Part shown: positions 1 through 8,100 of the stretch, in pieces
How positions within the stretch are numbered: position 1 is the stretch's first letter
How the letters are laid out: every line of letters starts with the position of its first letter
Assembly: GCF_042666875.1 (NCBI RefSeq)
Contig: NZ_JBHTCX010000003.1
Span: 186,001 to 250,000 of the forward strand
DNA length: 64,000 nucleotides
From: Brachybacterium sp042666875
Lineage (GTDB): Bacteria > Actinomycetota > Actinomycetes > Actinomycetales > Dermabacteraceae
Direction of reading: 5' to 3'
Translations under genes and position numbers: made by a program
The notes under the pieces: model-generated
What the model saw: only the letters and a program-made list of their open reading frames with translations
Database searches by the model: none
Told to the model about the DNA's origin: nothing

Positions 1-2
1 CC

Positions 3-659
3 AAGATCACCGTGCGCGAAGCCCTGCGGCTGTGGTCCACCTTCTACGACGATCCCGCGCCGTGGCAGGACCTGGCCGAGCGAGTGGGCATGAGCGAGCA
101 CCTGGACCGGCGTTTCGCCACGCTCAGCGGCGGCCAACAGCAGCGCCTGTCCGTGGCGCTGGCGCTGGTCGGCCGGCCGGAGGTGGCGATCCTGGATGAG
201 CTCAGCACCGGCCTGGACCCGCGGGCCCGACGGGAGGTGTGGGACATGGTGCGCGGCCTGCGCGACAGCGGCGTGACCATCCTCCTGGTCACCCACGCCA
301 TGGACGAGGCCCAACAGCTGTGCGACCGGATCGCCATCTTCCAGCACGGGCGCCTGGCCGCACTGGACACGCCCGACGGCCTGATCAGCGCGACCGCGGC
401 GGCCACGGTCACCTCCTTCCGGGCCGACGATCCCGTGGACCTGGAGGCACTGCGGGATCTGCCCGACGTCGCCGCCGTCCAGACCGACGCCGGACGCATC
501 CTCGTCCACGGTCAAGAAGGCGTGGCCCTGTCGGTGGTGCGCCACCTCGAGCAGGCCGGCGTCACCCCGCGGCAGCTGCGAGTGGTCGACGGATCGCTGG
601 ATTCGGCCTACCTCGACCTGACCGACGAACAGCCGCATCGCGCCGAGGAGCCCGCATGA
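3..659 (+). CDS. ABC transporter ATP-binding protein, 5' end outside window
   Basis: C-terminal part of an ABC ATPase that would power a drug- or lipid-type exporter at the inner face of the membrane. The frame is open to the left edge, so the Walker A region lies outside the window. Visible are the signature LSGGQQQRLS (about residue 41 of the part seen), a Walker B / D-loop segment VAILDELSTGLDP and the H-loop LLVTHAMDEA. The usual DEPT is DELS here, a mild deviation. A 90-residue tail follows, as in DrrA/CcmA-type ATPases. It overlaps the permease gene downstream by 4 nt (ATGA), so the two form one exporter. The substrate cannot be read from sequence. Confidence 0.9.
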   Translation, partial: KITVREALRLWSTFYDDPAPWQDLAERVGMSEHLDRRFATLSGGQQQRLSVALALVGRPEVAILDELSTGLDPRARREVWDMVRGLRDSGVTILLVTHAMDEAQQLCDRIAIFQHGRLAALDTPDGLISATAAATVTSFRADDPVDLEALRDLPDVAAVQTDAGRILVHGQEGVALSVVRHLEQAGVTPRQLRVVDGSLDSAYLDLTDEQPHRAEEPA

Positions 660-1399
660 CGTCCGCATCCGCCGCCCTGATCCGCAACGAGGCACGCCTG
701 TATCTGCGTGAGCCCATGGCCTGGTTCTGGGTGATCGCCTTCCCCACTCTCCTGCTCATCGTCCTGGGCTTCATCCCCACGTTCCGGGAAGCCGATGCGG
801 ATCTCGGCGGGCAGACGGTCATCGGGCTCTACGTCTCCATCTGCATCCTGCTGTCGATGGTCATGGTCGGAGCCACCGCCATGCCGATGACGCTGATCGA
901 GTACCGCTCCAGCAGGATCCTGCGCCGGCTGCGCACCACACCGGTCAGCCCCCTCACGATCCTCGGTGCGCAGGCTGTCGTGTTCGGCGTCTCCGTGGCG
1001 ATCGCGGCCGCGCTGTGCCTGACAGTGGGCCGGCTCGCCTATGGCGCTCCGCTGCCGCAGCACCTGCTGGGCTGGCTGGTGACGTTCATATTGGCGCTGG
1101 CGGCGATGCTGGCCACCGGCGGCGTGATCACGGCGCTGACGCCCAACGCCTCCGTGGGCAATGTGGTCAGCATGATGGTCATGCTGCCCACGATGTTCAC
1201 CACCGGGGTGTGGTTCCCCGTCCAGACGATGCCGCAGACGCTGCAGACGATCGTGCACTGGACGCCGATGGGCGCCGCGACCGAGGCGCTCAACCAGGCG
1301 ACGATGGGTGCCTTTCCCGATGCCCTGTATCTGCTGGTGGTGGCGGGGTGGACGCTCGTTCTGTCCATCGTCGCCGTGCGCACCTTCCGGTGGGAGTGA
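656..1399 (+). CDS. ABC-2 type exporter permease
   Basis: 247-residue membrane protein of the ABC-2 family, the channel partner of the ATPase that precedes it. About six hydrophobic segments are visible, near residues 21-39, 53-75, 102-122, 140-160, 168-186 and 223-242; the loop after the second carries the family-like TPVSPL context. The ATG at 656 overlaps the upstream stop as ATGA, which fixes the start and implies translational coupling. Family length is normally 240-280, so it is complete. Likely exports a hydrophobic compound; a self-resistance or stress role is possible but not shown. Confidence 0.88.
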   Translation: MTSASAALIRNEARLYLREPMAWFWVIAFPTLLLIVLGFIPTFREADADLGGQTVIGLYVSICILLSMVMVGATAMPMTLIEYRSSRILRRLRTTPVSPLTILGAQAVVFGVSVAIAAALCLTVGRLAYGAPLPQHLLGWLVTFILALAAMLATGGVITALTPNASVGNVVSMMVMLPTMFTTGVWFPVQTMPQTLQTIVHWTPMGAATEALNQATMGAFPDALYLLVVAGWTLVLSIVAVRTFRWE

Positions 1400-1414
1400 G
1401 TGGCTGACTCCGCG

Positions 1415-2035
1415 TCACCTCACGTGCACGTCATAGTAGAGATGCGTGGTCCGGGTCGAGGATTCGGTCCCGGTCTGCTCCAGACGCACACGACTGTCCT
1501 CCACGCCCTCGAACAGACGAACCCCCGACCCGAACAGCACGGGCGAGATCGCTACGTGGAACTTGTCGATCAATCCGGCATTCAGATACTCCACGATCGT
1601 CGTGCCGCCACCCGCGACGCGGACGTCTCGACTGCCCGCCGCCAGGCGGGCATGATCCAGGGCGGATTCGATCCCGTCGCCCACGAAGTGGAATGTCGTC
1701 CCGCCCGGTCGTTCCCACGGCTCGCGCTCTTCGTGCGTCACCACGAATACCGGCGTATGGAACGGCGCCTGTTCCGGCCACATCTGCTCGCCGGCGTCGA
1801 ACATGCGCTTGCCCATCACGCTCGCACCGGTGCGCTCGAACGTCTCGGTCACGATGTCGTTGTCGCGCCCCTCCTCGCCGCCCTTTCCGAGCCCGAGATT
1901 CTCTCGGAAGTGGCGCTGGCGAAAGACCCACTGCTGCAGCTCCATCCACTGCGTGCCCATCAACTCCTCGGGCGAGTCGGGGGCGATGAATCCGTCCAGC
2001 GACATCGACACACTGAAGAACACCTTCCCGGCCAT
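1415..2035 (-). CDS. Dihydrofolate reductase-like (RibD C-terminal domain) protein
   Basis: 206-residue protein of the RibD C-terminal / DHFR-like fold family, probably a cytoplasmic NADPH-dependent reductase of unknown substrate. The N-terminal strand SVSMSLDGFIA, the segment SVMGKRMFD near residue 70 and the glycine-rich GGGTTIVEYL near residue 143 followed by a P-V-L-F-G-SG segment are typical. These small proteins are common beside SRPBCC and ArsR genes, as here. Its ATG overlaps the stop of the SRPBCC gene by one base (TGATG), so it is the last gene of a three-gene operon. It is not the essential FolA; true substrate unknown. Confidence 0.88.
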   Translation of the reverse strand: MAGKVFFSVSMSLDGFIAPDSPEELMGTQWMELQQWVFRQRHFRENLGLGKGGEEGRDNDIVTETFERTGASVMGKRMFDAGEQMWPEQAPFHTPVFVVTHEEREPWERPGGTTFHFVGDGIESALDHARLAAGSRDVRVAGGGTTIVEYLNAGLIDKFHVAISPVLFGSGVRLFEGVEDSRVRLEQTGTESSTRTTHLYYDVHVR

Positions 2036-2541
2036 CAGCCCTCAGCCCCCTTGCGGACGAGCTCGGCGGCGTAGGCAGCGAGGTTGCCCAACGTCTGCTG
2101 ACCAGCCTCGACCGCGCCGTGCTTCTCGATCGCCTCGTCGCGCAGCTCCTCGGTCGGGAACACCGCGAGCATCTCGACCCGGGTCGCTGACCCGTCGGTC
2201 TCGAACGTGAGGACCGATTCGAACACATTCGGGTCGTCGCGGTGCTCGCCGTGGAGCATCGTGATCCGCTCCGACGGGACGATCTCCGTCCACTGGATCC
2301 ATTCCTGGTAGTCCGTCCCGTCCGGACCGTGCATCACGAAGTCCCACACACCACCGACACGGAACTCGAAAGCCCGCGTGGTCGTGGTGAACCCTTCCGG
2401 CCCCCACCACTGCGCCAAGTGGCGCGTCTCGGTGAATGCCTCGTAGACCAGCTCTCGCGGGGCATCGATGACCCGCGAGACGACAATCTCGCGGTTCGCC
2501 GTCTCGTCCCGTTCCGACCTTCCGGATCCCATGGAGTTCAT
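2035..2541 (-). CDS. SRPBCC (AHSA1/START-like) domain protein
   Basis: 168-residue cytoplasmic protein of the AHSA1-type SRPBCC superfamily, which forms a helix-grip pocket for hydrophobic ligands. Characteristic is VIDAPRELVYEAFTE followed by HLAQWWGPEGF (about residues 25-51) and a C-terminal amphipathic helix. It is the second gene of the operon: it starts 3 nt after the ArsR stop and overlaps the DHFR-like gene by one base. ArsR-SRPBCC-reductase trios are frequent in actinobacteria, but their physiological ligand is generally unknown. An internal ATG three codons downstream is an alternative start. Confidence 0.87.
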   Translation of the reverse strand: MNSMGSGRSERDETANREIVVSRVIDAPRELVYEAFTETRHLAQWWGPEGFTTTTRAFEFRVGGVWDFVMHGPDGTDYQEWIQWTEIVPSERITMLHGEHRDDPNVFESVLTFETDGSATRVEMLAVFPTEELRDEAIEKHGAVEAGQQTLGNLAAYAAELVRKGAEG

Positions 2542-2544
2542 GAG

Positions 2545-2898
2545 CTACTCATCCTGCCTCTCGTGTTTGAGTTCCTGCACGTACGCATCGAGCCGCTCGA
2601 AGCTCTCGCTCCAGAACTGCTCGAAGCCCCCGGTCCATTCATGGACTGCCTTCAACCCATGGGCATCCAGGCCGTACACGCGCTGCTTGCCGTCCCGGCG
2701 ATCGCGGACCAGCCCGACGTCTCGGAGCACGCGAAGGTGCTTCGAGGTCCCCGGCTGCGGCAGGTCCAGTTCGTGCGACAGTTCGGAGACCGGCCGCTCA
2801 CCTCCCCGTAGAAGCACGAGGATCTGGCGACGCCGAGGTTCAGCGATCGCATTGAAGACGTCCGACGTGGTCGCTGCTCGTGCCATGACTCCCATCAT
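2545..2898 (-). CDS. ArsR-family winged-helix regulator
   Basis: About 113-117 residues with an ArsR winged helix: the segment RRRQILVLLRGGERPVSEL, recognition region DLPQPGTSKHLRVLRDVGLV and wing RDGKQRVYGL. No clustered Cys/His metal site is visible, so it belongs to the metal-independent group that often controls SRPBCC genes. Three in-frame ATG codons crowd the start (2898, 2895, 2886); AGGA 5 nt before the ATG at 2895 favours that one. The start region sits inside a perfect 22-bp palindrome, so autorepression of the operon is likely. Confidence 0.9.
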   Translation of the reverse strand: MMGVMARAATTSDVFNAIAEPRRRQILVLLRGGERPVSELSHELDLPQPGTSKHLRVLRDVGLVRDRRDGKQRVYGLDAHGLKAVHEWTGGFEQFWSESFERLDAYVQELKHERQDE

Positions 2899-2917
2899 AT
2901 TCCTATATAGGAATATG
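2896..2917. promoter_or_regulatory. Perfect 22-bp palindrome at the arsR-like start (probable operator)
   Basis: CATATTCCTATATAGGAATA plus TG reads the same on both strands over all 22 bases. It is strikingly A+T-rich in a G+C-rich neighbourhood and overlaps the first candidate start codon of the ArsR gene. ArsR proteins bind such short A+T-rich dyads as dimers, so it is most likely the autoregulatory operator. Confidence 0.75.
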
Positions 2918-2979
2918 ACAACCCCGTGCGATCTGCACGGGTGTGGAAGGGGCGCCCTGCGCGGCGCGTGGCACCCGGG

Positions 2980-3035
2980 TCAGGCGTCAGGCATCAGGCG
3001 TCAGGCGTCAGGCGTCAGGCGTCAGGCGTCAGGCG
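2980..3035. repeat. Eight tandem copies of a 7-bp unit (TCAGGCG)
   Basis: TCAGGCG is repeated head to tail eight times without gaps; only the second copy differs (TCAGGCA). On the minus strand each unit supplies TGA in one of three frames. The last three units encode the C-terminus and stop codon of the sugar dehydrogenase gene, and five lie beyond it. A slippage-prone array of this type can change copy number; with at least three copies the stop codon position is buffered. Confidence 0.95.
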
Positions 3036-4094
3036 CAGGATGCGGTCGTCTCTCTCGCCGGGATCGCCCCGCCCGTCGGTGTTATTGGTCAGCACCCACA
3101 GCGAGTCATCAGGGGCCACCACCACGTCACGCAACCGGCCAGCGCCCTCAGTCAGCAGCTCGCGGGAATCCTCGGGGGCGGCCAGCGGGACCACGCGCAG
3201 GCGCTGACCGCGGAGATTGGCAAGGTACAGGTTTCCACCGCTGATCGCGATGCCGCTGGGGCTCGCCTCGTCCGGCGACCACTGCTGGATCGGGTCGCGG
3301 TAGCCCTCTTGCTCAGCTATCCCTTCGGTCGCAGGCCAGCCGTAGTTCCCGCCGGGCTCGATGATGTTCAGCTCGTCCCAGGTGTCCTGGCCGAACTCGC
3401 TGGCGTACATCGTGCCGTCCTCGGCCCAGGCGATCCCCTGCGGGTTGCGGTGCCCGTAGCTGTAGACGAGGGAACCGGGCAGCGGGTTGTCCTCCGGCAC
3501 TCCTCCGTCGGGCGTCATCCGCAGGATCTTCCCGCTGAGGGCGTCGACGTCCTGGGCGCTGTCGCGGTCCGAGGCGTCGCCAGTGGTCGCGTACAGCATC
3601 CCGTCGGGCCCGAACGCGAGCCGGCCGCCGTTGTGGACCTGGGCCGACGGGATGCCGCCGAGCACGGTCGATGCCTCTCCGAGCCCGAGACCGCCGGGCT
3701 CTCCGGCCAGCGGGCGGCGCTCGATGCGGTTCCCGTCCGAGGCGGTGAAGTACATGTACAGCTCGCCCTCGTGCGCCGCAAGGCCGAGCAGCCCGCCCTC
3801 CCCTACGGCGACGACGGGGTCGATGACACCGACCTCGCGCGGGGTGCCGTCCGTGGCGAGCTCGAGGATGCGGCCGGAGTCGCGTTCGCTGACGAGAGCG
3901 GTCTCGCCGGCGAAGGTGATAGACCACGGGGCCTCGAGGCCGGTGGTGACGAGCTCGGCGGGTCCGGGGGATTTCTCTCGGGACGCAGTGCTGCTGCCCA
4001 CACCCGGCCCGTCAGCGGTCCCAGTGCATGCTCCCACCAGTGCACCGACGGCGAACACACCGCCGAGCACACCGATCTGGCGTCGTGTGGTCAC
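3015..4094 (-). CDS. PQQ-type glucose/sorbosone dehydrogenase-like lipoprotein
   Basis: 359-residue secreted protein of the soluble glucose/sorbosone dehydrogenase beta-propeller family, expected to oxidise sugars outside the membrane using PQQ. The N-terminus has TRRQIGVLGG (Tat-like twin arginine) and a lipobox ending at Cys23 (LVGAC). Propeller motifs include LEAPWSITFAG, NGGRLAFGPDGMLY, GKILRMTPDG, GHRNPQGIAW and EPGGNYGWP, typical of the family. The catalytic His in the family sits in such an H-N-G-G or H-R-N-P-Q segment. Its last codons are made of a heptanucleotide repeat. A degraded relative lies at 13.4-13.75 kb. Acceptor and substrate are not known. Confidence 0.88.
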   Translation of the reverse strand: MTTRRQIGVLGGVFAVGALVGACTGTADGPGVGSSTASREKSPGPAELVTTGLEAPWSITFAGETALVSERDSGRILELATDGTPREVGVIDPVVAVGEGGLLGLAAHEGELYMYFTASDGNRIERRPLAGEPGGLGLGEASTVLGGIPSAQVHNGGRLAFGPDGMLYATTGDASDRDSAQDVDALSGKILRMTPDGGVPEDNPLPGSLVYSYGHRNPQGIAWAEDGTMYASEFGQDTWDELNIIEPGGNYGWPATEGIAEQEGYRDPIQQWSPDEASPSGIAISGGNLYLANLRGQRLRVVPLAAPEDSRELLTEGAGRLRDVVVAPDDSLWVLTNNTDGRGDPGERDDRILRLTPDA

Positions 4095-4341
4095 AACGGC
4101 CCCTCCCGGTGGACGAGGTCATGCATCTCCCACGGTAGATCGTGCTCACATCCGAGGTCGGCTGCATGCGCCGGTCGGCGCTCCCTCATCACGGCAAGGC
4201 AGCGCCCGCGGCCTTCAGGGCGCTGTGTACGAGACTCCCGGTGGCGGCAATGTCAGCGCCGTGTGCGCAGGCTTGCCACTCGGCGGCACGACGGTCCGTC
4301 CCGCAGCGTCGAACTCGACTCCGACCCCGAGCAGCAGGGGG

Positions 4342-5085
4342 TCACACGGTCGTGAAGCCCCCGTCCATGAGGTAGTTGCTGCCGCTGATCATGGCGGCGT
4401 CGTCCCCGGCGATGAACGCGATCAGCGCCGCGACCTCCTCGGGCTGGGCGAAGCGCCCCACCGGGATCGCGGCCTTCGCCTTCTCGCCACGCTCCCCGGC
4501 CCACGCCGCCTTGCCGAGCGGTGTCTCGACGACCGTCGGGGAGACGGCGTTGACGGTCACGCCGTGGCGCGCCCATTCGAGGGAGAGGGTGTGGGTCAGC
4601 CCGACCACCGCAGCCTTGCTCGCGGAGTATGCGGCGTGCTGGTCCAGTCCAATCACGGCGGCCTGCGAGGCCAAGTTGATGATGCGGCCCTTTCCCGCTT
4701 CGATCATCACCTTGCCGGCGGCCTGCGCCATGTAGAAGGTGCCGCTGAGGTTGACGTCCAGAGTCAGCTGCCAGCGCTCCGCCGGGACACCCACGGCTGG
4801 GTCCAATAGCGCGACCCCGGCGGAGTTGACCAGGATGTACGGTGTGCCGACCTCGCGGACCGTCTCCTCGATCACCCGGCCGGCCGCCGCAGCATCGGTG
4901 AGGTCGGCGACGATCCCGTGATGCCGTCCGCCCGGCATGTCGGCGAGCATCTCGCCGATGTCGGGGTTCAGGTCGACCCCCACGATTCGGGCACCGCGCT
5001 CGGCGAGGTGCCCGGCGACGGTGTGGCCGATTCCGCTAGCAGCTCCGGTGATGACGGCGATCCTGCCCTCGAATGTGCGCTCCAT
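4342..5085 (-). CDS. SDR-family NAD(P)-dependent oxidoreductase
   Basis: 247-residue classical short-chain dehydrogenase/reductase. The nucleotide motif is ITGAASGIG (about residues 11-19), followed by the NSAG motif and the catalytic Ser...YSASK (Tyr-x3-Lys). The ATG at 5085 is preceded by AGAAGGAG, which excludes the much longer open frame upstream. It is the last gene of the importer operon, 44 nt after the DhaK-like kinase, so it probably oxidises the imported polyol or sugar to the ketose that the kinase phosphorylates. Substrate is inferred from context only. Confidence 0.88.
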   Translation of the reverse strand: MERTFEGRIAVITGAASGIGHTVAGHLAERGARIVGVDLNPDIGEMLADMPGGRHHGIVADLTDAAAAGRVIEETVREVGTPYILVNSAGVALLDPAVGVPAERWQLTLDVNLSGTFYMAQAAGKVMIEAGKGRIINLASQAAVIGLDQHAAYSASKAAVVGLTHTLSLEWARHGVTVNAVSPTVVETPLGKAAWAGERGEKAKAAIPVGRFAQPEEVAALIAFIAGDDAAMISGSNYLMDGGFTTV

Positions 5086-5129
5086 GGTCGCTCCTTCTCT
5101 CGTTCTCTCGATGTCTTCGGATCGATCGT

Positions 5130-6917
5130 TCAGCGGTGCACCGGGGAGGTCCCGGCCTCGGTTTCGTCCCCTTCGGGCACGGGAGCGGAGAGCTCCTTCG
5201 CCTCGCGGGGGTGCTCGTGCTGCGCCATGTCCTCGGCGAGCGCCTCGACGAGGAGCGCGAAGGACTGCGCCCCGGCGTCCGGCGTGCCGAGGCTCTTCTC
5301 GGCGAGGGGACGGGCCCGGCCCTTGCGAGGCAGAAGGCCCTCGGTCGCATCGGCCGCGAAGCGCGCGGCCCGGCCGGCCGCGCTCCACGCCGCGGGAAGG
5401 CTCATGCCCGACCAGACGGAGTCATGCAGGCTCCGGTGAAACGGCACGGCCGCGTCGATCAGGGTCTTGTCGCCGACCTCCGCGCGGCCGAGTTCCTGCA
5501 GGGCCTGCACGAAGGCGCCGACGGCCTCGGCGATGTCCTGACCGGTGTAGGCCTCGCGCGCATCGCCGAGAGACTGGCCGGCCGCCTCGAGCCCGGCTCC
5601 CCAGAGCACGCCCGAGGTGCCGCCCGCCTCGGCGGCCCATGCCCTGCCGGCTGCCCTCAGCGTCCAGGCCGGGCCGGCGTCTGTCAGCGAGTTCGCTGCC
5701 TGCACGGCGGCGCCGGCTCCCTTGACCATCCCGCGACCGTGATCGCCGTCGCCGGCCACGGCGTCGATCCGGCCCAGCTCGTCCTCGTTCCGGCGCAGCA
5801 CCTCCAGCATCCGGGAGAGTCCTGACGCGACGTGCGCGGAGAGCCGGGCACCGGCCACGGACGGCTGCGGCGCCTGGGCTGCCGAATCGGGAGCGGCGCC
5901 GATCTCGACCGGTCGCAGGGCCGCGAGCGGGGAGGCCTGCTTCCGGTAGGCGGGGGTGTAGGCATCCGCGCCCCACCAGCGCTCAAGGTCCCCGTCGAGC
6001 CACGTGAGGGTCAGGGAGCAGCCGCCCATGTCGAGACTTGTCACCAGCTCCCCGACCTCGGGCTGGACGGGGGTGAGCTCGCGTGCCTCCAGCAGCCGGC
6101 GCACCTCGCCCCACAGCAGGAACAGTTCCTCGTGTTTCGTCGTGCCCAGGCCGTTGACGATCACGGCGACGCGAGTGGACTCCGTACGGGGCCGCGCGGC
6201 GAGCACCCCGTCGACCATCATCGCGGCGAGCTCGGAGGCGGGGGCGATCGGGGCGTCGCGGATACCCGGCTCGCCGTGGATGCCGAGGCCCACGCCCATC
6301 GTCCTGCGCGGCACGGTGAACAAGGGCTCCTCGGCCCCCGGCATGGTGCACCCGGAGAAGGCGACGCCGAAGGTGCGGGTGGCGGCATTCGCGGCGCGTC
6401 CCGCCTGCTCGACGGCGTCGATGTGCGCCCCGGTGTCGGCGGCGGCTCCGAGTGCCTTGAACACGACGAAGTCGCCGGCGATCCCGCGCCGCTCCACCTC
6501 CACGGCCGAGGAGGCGACGTCGTCGGTGACCAGCACGATCCGGGCATCGATGCCCTCGCGGCGCAGCCGCTCGGCGGCGATACCGAAGTTCATCACGTCC
6601 CCGGCGTAGTTGCCGAAGGTGAGGATCACGCCGCGCCCCTGGTCGGCGGCCTTGGCGACCGAGTAGACCTGTGCGGCCGAGGGTGAGGTGAAGATGTTGC
6701 CCACCACGGCTCCGGCGGCGAAGCCGGGGCCCACCAGGCCTGCGAAGGCCGGGTAGTGGCCGGAGCCGCCACCGGCGACGACGGCGACCACGGGATCCGG
6801 GCCGCGATGGCTCACGACGCCGCCGGGGACGGCGCGCAGCCGGTCGGCGTAGAGGGAGGCGAAGCCCTCGAGCTGCTGATCGACGAAGTCGGCGGGCTCG
6901 TTGTGCACCCTGGTCAT
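5130..6917 (-). CDS. Dihydroxyacetone/ketose kinase, fused DhaK-DhaL domains
   Basis: 595-residue ATP-dependent kinase of the single-chain DAK family. DhaK part: GGGSGHYPAFAG at 49-60, GNYAGDVMNF at 102-111 with Asp107, and GLGIHGEPG with His214, the residue that forms a hemiaminal with the ketone. DhaL part (from about residue 400): AGDGDHGRGM supplies the metal-binding acidic residues for ATP. ATG at 6917 is chosen because the upstream extension is the shadow of the neighbouring gene. DAK relatives include dihydroxyacetone kinases and the erythrulose kinases of actinobacterial tetritol pathways; an RbsB-type importer and an SDR beside it favour a tetrulose or similar short ketose over free dihydroxyacetone. 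Confidence 0.9.
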   Translation of the reverse strand: MTRVHNEPADFVDQQLEGFASLYADRLRAVPGGVVSHRGPDPVVAVVAGGGSGHYPAFAGLVGPGFAAGAVVGNIFTSPSAAQVYSVAKAADQGRGVILTFGNYAGDVMNFGIAAERLRREGIDARIVLVTDDVASSAVEVERRGIAGDFVVFKALGAAADTGAHIDAVEQAGRAANAATRTFGVAFSGCTMPGAEEPLFTVPRRTMGVGLGIHGEPGIRDAPIAPASELAAMMVDGVLAARPRTESTRVAVIVNGLGTTKHEELFLLWGEVRRLLEARELTPVQPEVGELVTSLDMGGCSLTLTWLDGDLERWWGADAYTPAYRKQASPLAALRPVEIGAAPDSAAQAPQPSVAGARLSAHVASGLSRMLEVLRRNEDELGRIDAVAGDGDHGRGMVKGAGAAVQAANSLTDAGPAWTLRAAGRAWAAEAGGTSGVLWGAGLEAAGQSLGDAREAYTGQDIAEAVGAFVQALQELGRAEVGDKTLIDAAVPFHRSLHDSVWSGMSLPAAWSAAGRAARFAADATEGLLPRKGRARPLAEKSLGTPDAGAQSFALLVEALAEDMAQHEHPREAKELSAPVPEGDETEAGTSPVHR

Positions 6918-6924
6918 CGCCGGC

Positions 6925-7980
6925 TCAGCGCTCCTGCCCGGGCAGGCCCTCGTAGGCGATGTCCCCGGAGGCGAGATTCTCGTCGATGAGGTCCGGCAGC
7001 TCCTCCATGAAGGACTCCCGCTCGGTGACGACGTTCTCCATGACGGCATCGACGTTCTCGGAGGTCACGGCGGGCATCGTGTAGACGGGCGCGGTGGGGA
7101 CGTCCTCGCCGCGGGCGATCCCGGCGGCGACGGCGAGCCCTGCGGCCAGCTCGACGGTTCCGTGCTGCAGGGAGGTGCCGATCATGTCGCCGGCCCTGAC
7201 CGCTTCGAGTCCGTCCTCGATGCCGTCGATGCCCACCACGGGAATGCCGTCCATCCCGGCCTCCCGCAGCGCCTGGATGGCGCCGAGGGCCATGTCGTCG
7301 TTCTGGGAGATCACGCCGGTGATCTCGTCGCCGAAGGCGGAGATCCAGTTCTTCATCTGATTGACCGCCTCGTCGCGGCTCCAGTTCGCGGTGTCCTGGG
7401 CGAGCACCGTGACGTCCGGGTTCTCCGCCAGGACGTTCTCGATCCCCTGGCCGCGGTCGAGCTGCGGGGACGAGCCCAGGGGGCCCTCGAGGATCACCAC
7501 GGCGCCCTCCCCACCGAGCGCCTTTATCATCTGGGTGGCCTCCTGTTCCCCGGCGGCGACATCATCGGGCTGGACGCTCGCATCGACCTCCACCCCGGAT
7601 AGCGCGGTGTTCACCGCGATGACCGGGATCTCGGCCGCATTGGCGGCCTGGACCTGGGGGCCCAGGGAATCCGCCTGGACGGGGACGATGATGATCGCGT
7701 CCAGGCCCGCGCTGACGTACTGGTCGACCTGGCTGGCCTGGGAGGAGACGTCTCCCCCGGCCGAGTTCCACTGCAGCTGGATGTCTCGGGCCGCGGCGAA
7801 TGCCTCCATGCCCTCCCTGCCCTGCGTGATGAACGAGGACATGTCGTACACCGTCACGCCGACGGTGACGGAGTCCGCGCCGGCGCTACTGGGATCGCCT
7901 GCGCCGCAGCCGGTGGCGGCGAGGGTCGCGCCGACGGGCACCGCGGCGAGCATGAGGGTGGTGAAATTTCTGCGCTTCAT
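6925..7980 (-). CDS. Sugar ABC transporter substrate-binding lipoprotein (RbsB type)
   Basis: 351-residue periplasmic-binding-protein type 1 family lipoprotein, anchored outside the membrane. The signal starts MKRRNFTTLML and ends with a lipobox at Cys25 (ATGC). The mature domain has the ribose-binding-like signatures QASQVDQYVSAGLDAIIIVP, IPVIAVNTAL and NDDMALGAIQALREAG. A strong AAGGAG precedes the ATG. It lies 120 nt after the permease gene and 7 nt before the kinase gene. Ligand unknown; the operon suggests a polyol or small sugar. Confidence 0.92.
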   Translation of the reverse strand: MKRRNFTTLMLAAVPVGATLAATGCGAGDPSSAGADSVTVGVTVYDMSSFITQGREGMEAFAAARDIQLQWNSAGGDVSSQASQVDQYVSAGLDAIIIVPVQADSLGPQVQAANAAEIPVIAVNTALSGVEVDASVQPDDVAAGEQEATQMIKALGGEGAVVILEGPLGSSPQLDRGQGIENVLAENPDVTVLAQDTANWSRDEAVNQMKNWISAFGDEITGVISQNDDMALGAIQALREAGMDGIPVVGIDGIEDGLEAVRAGDMIGTSLQHGTVELAAGLAVAAGIARGEDVPTAPVYTMPAVTSENVDAVMENVVTERESFMEELPDLIDENLASGDIAYEGLPGQER

Positions 7981-8100
7981 CGGATTCTCCTTGAGAGAAG
8001 GCTGGCGGGTGGTGGGATCGGGGTCGGGGGTCGTGAGTGGCGGTGGGACCGGGTGCCCCCTGGACCGCCGGCGGCGGCGTGCACGGGGCGGGTCGGGAGG

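Noticed and set aside
2980..3035. CRISPR-like array
   Set aside because: Units are 7 bp, directly adjacent and without spacers; a simple tandem repeat.
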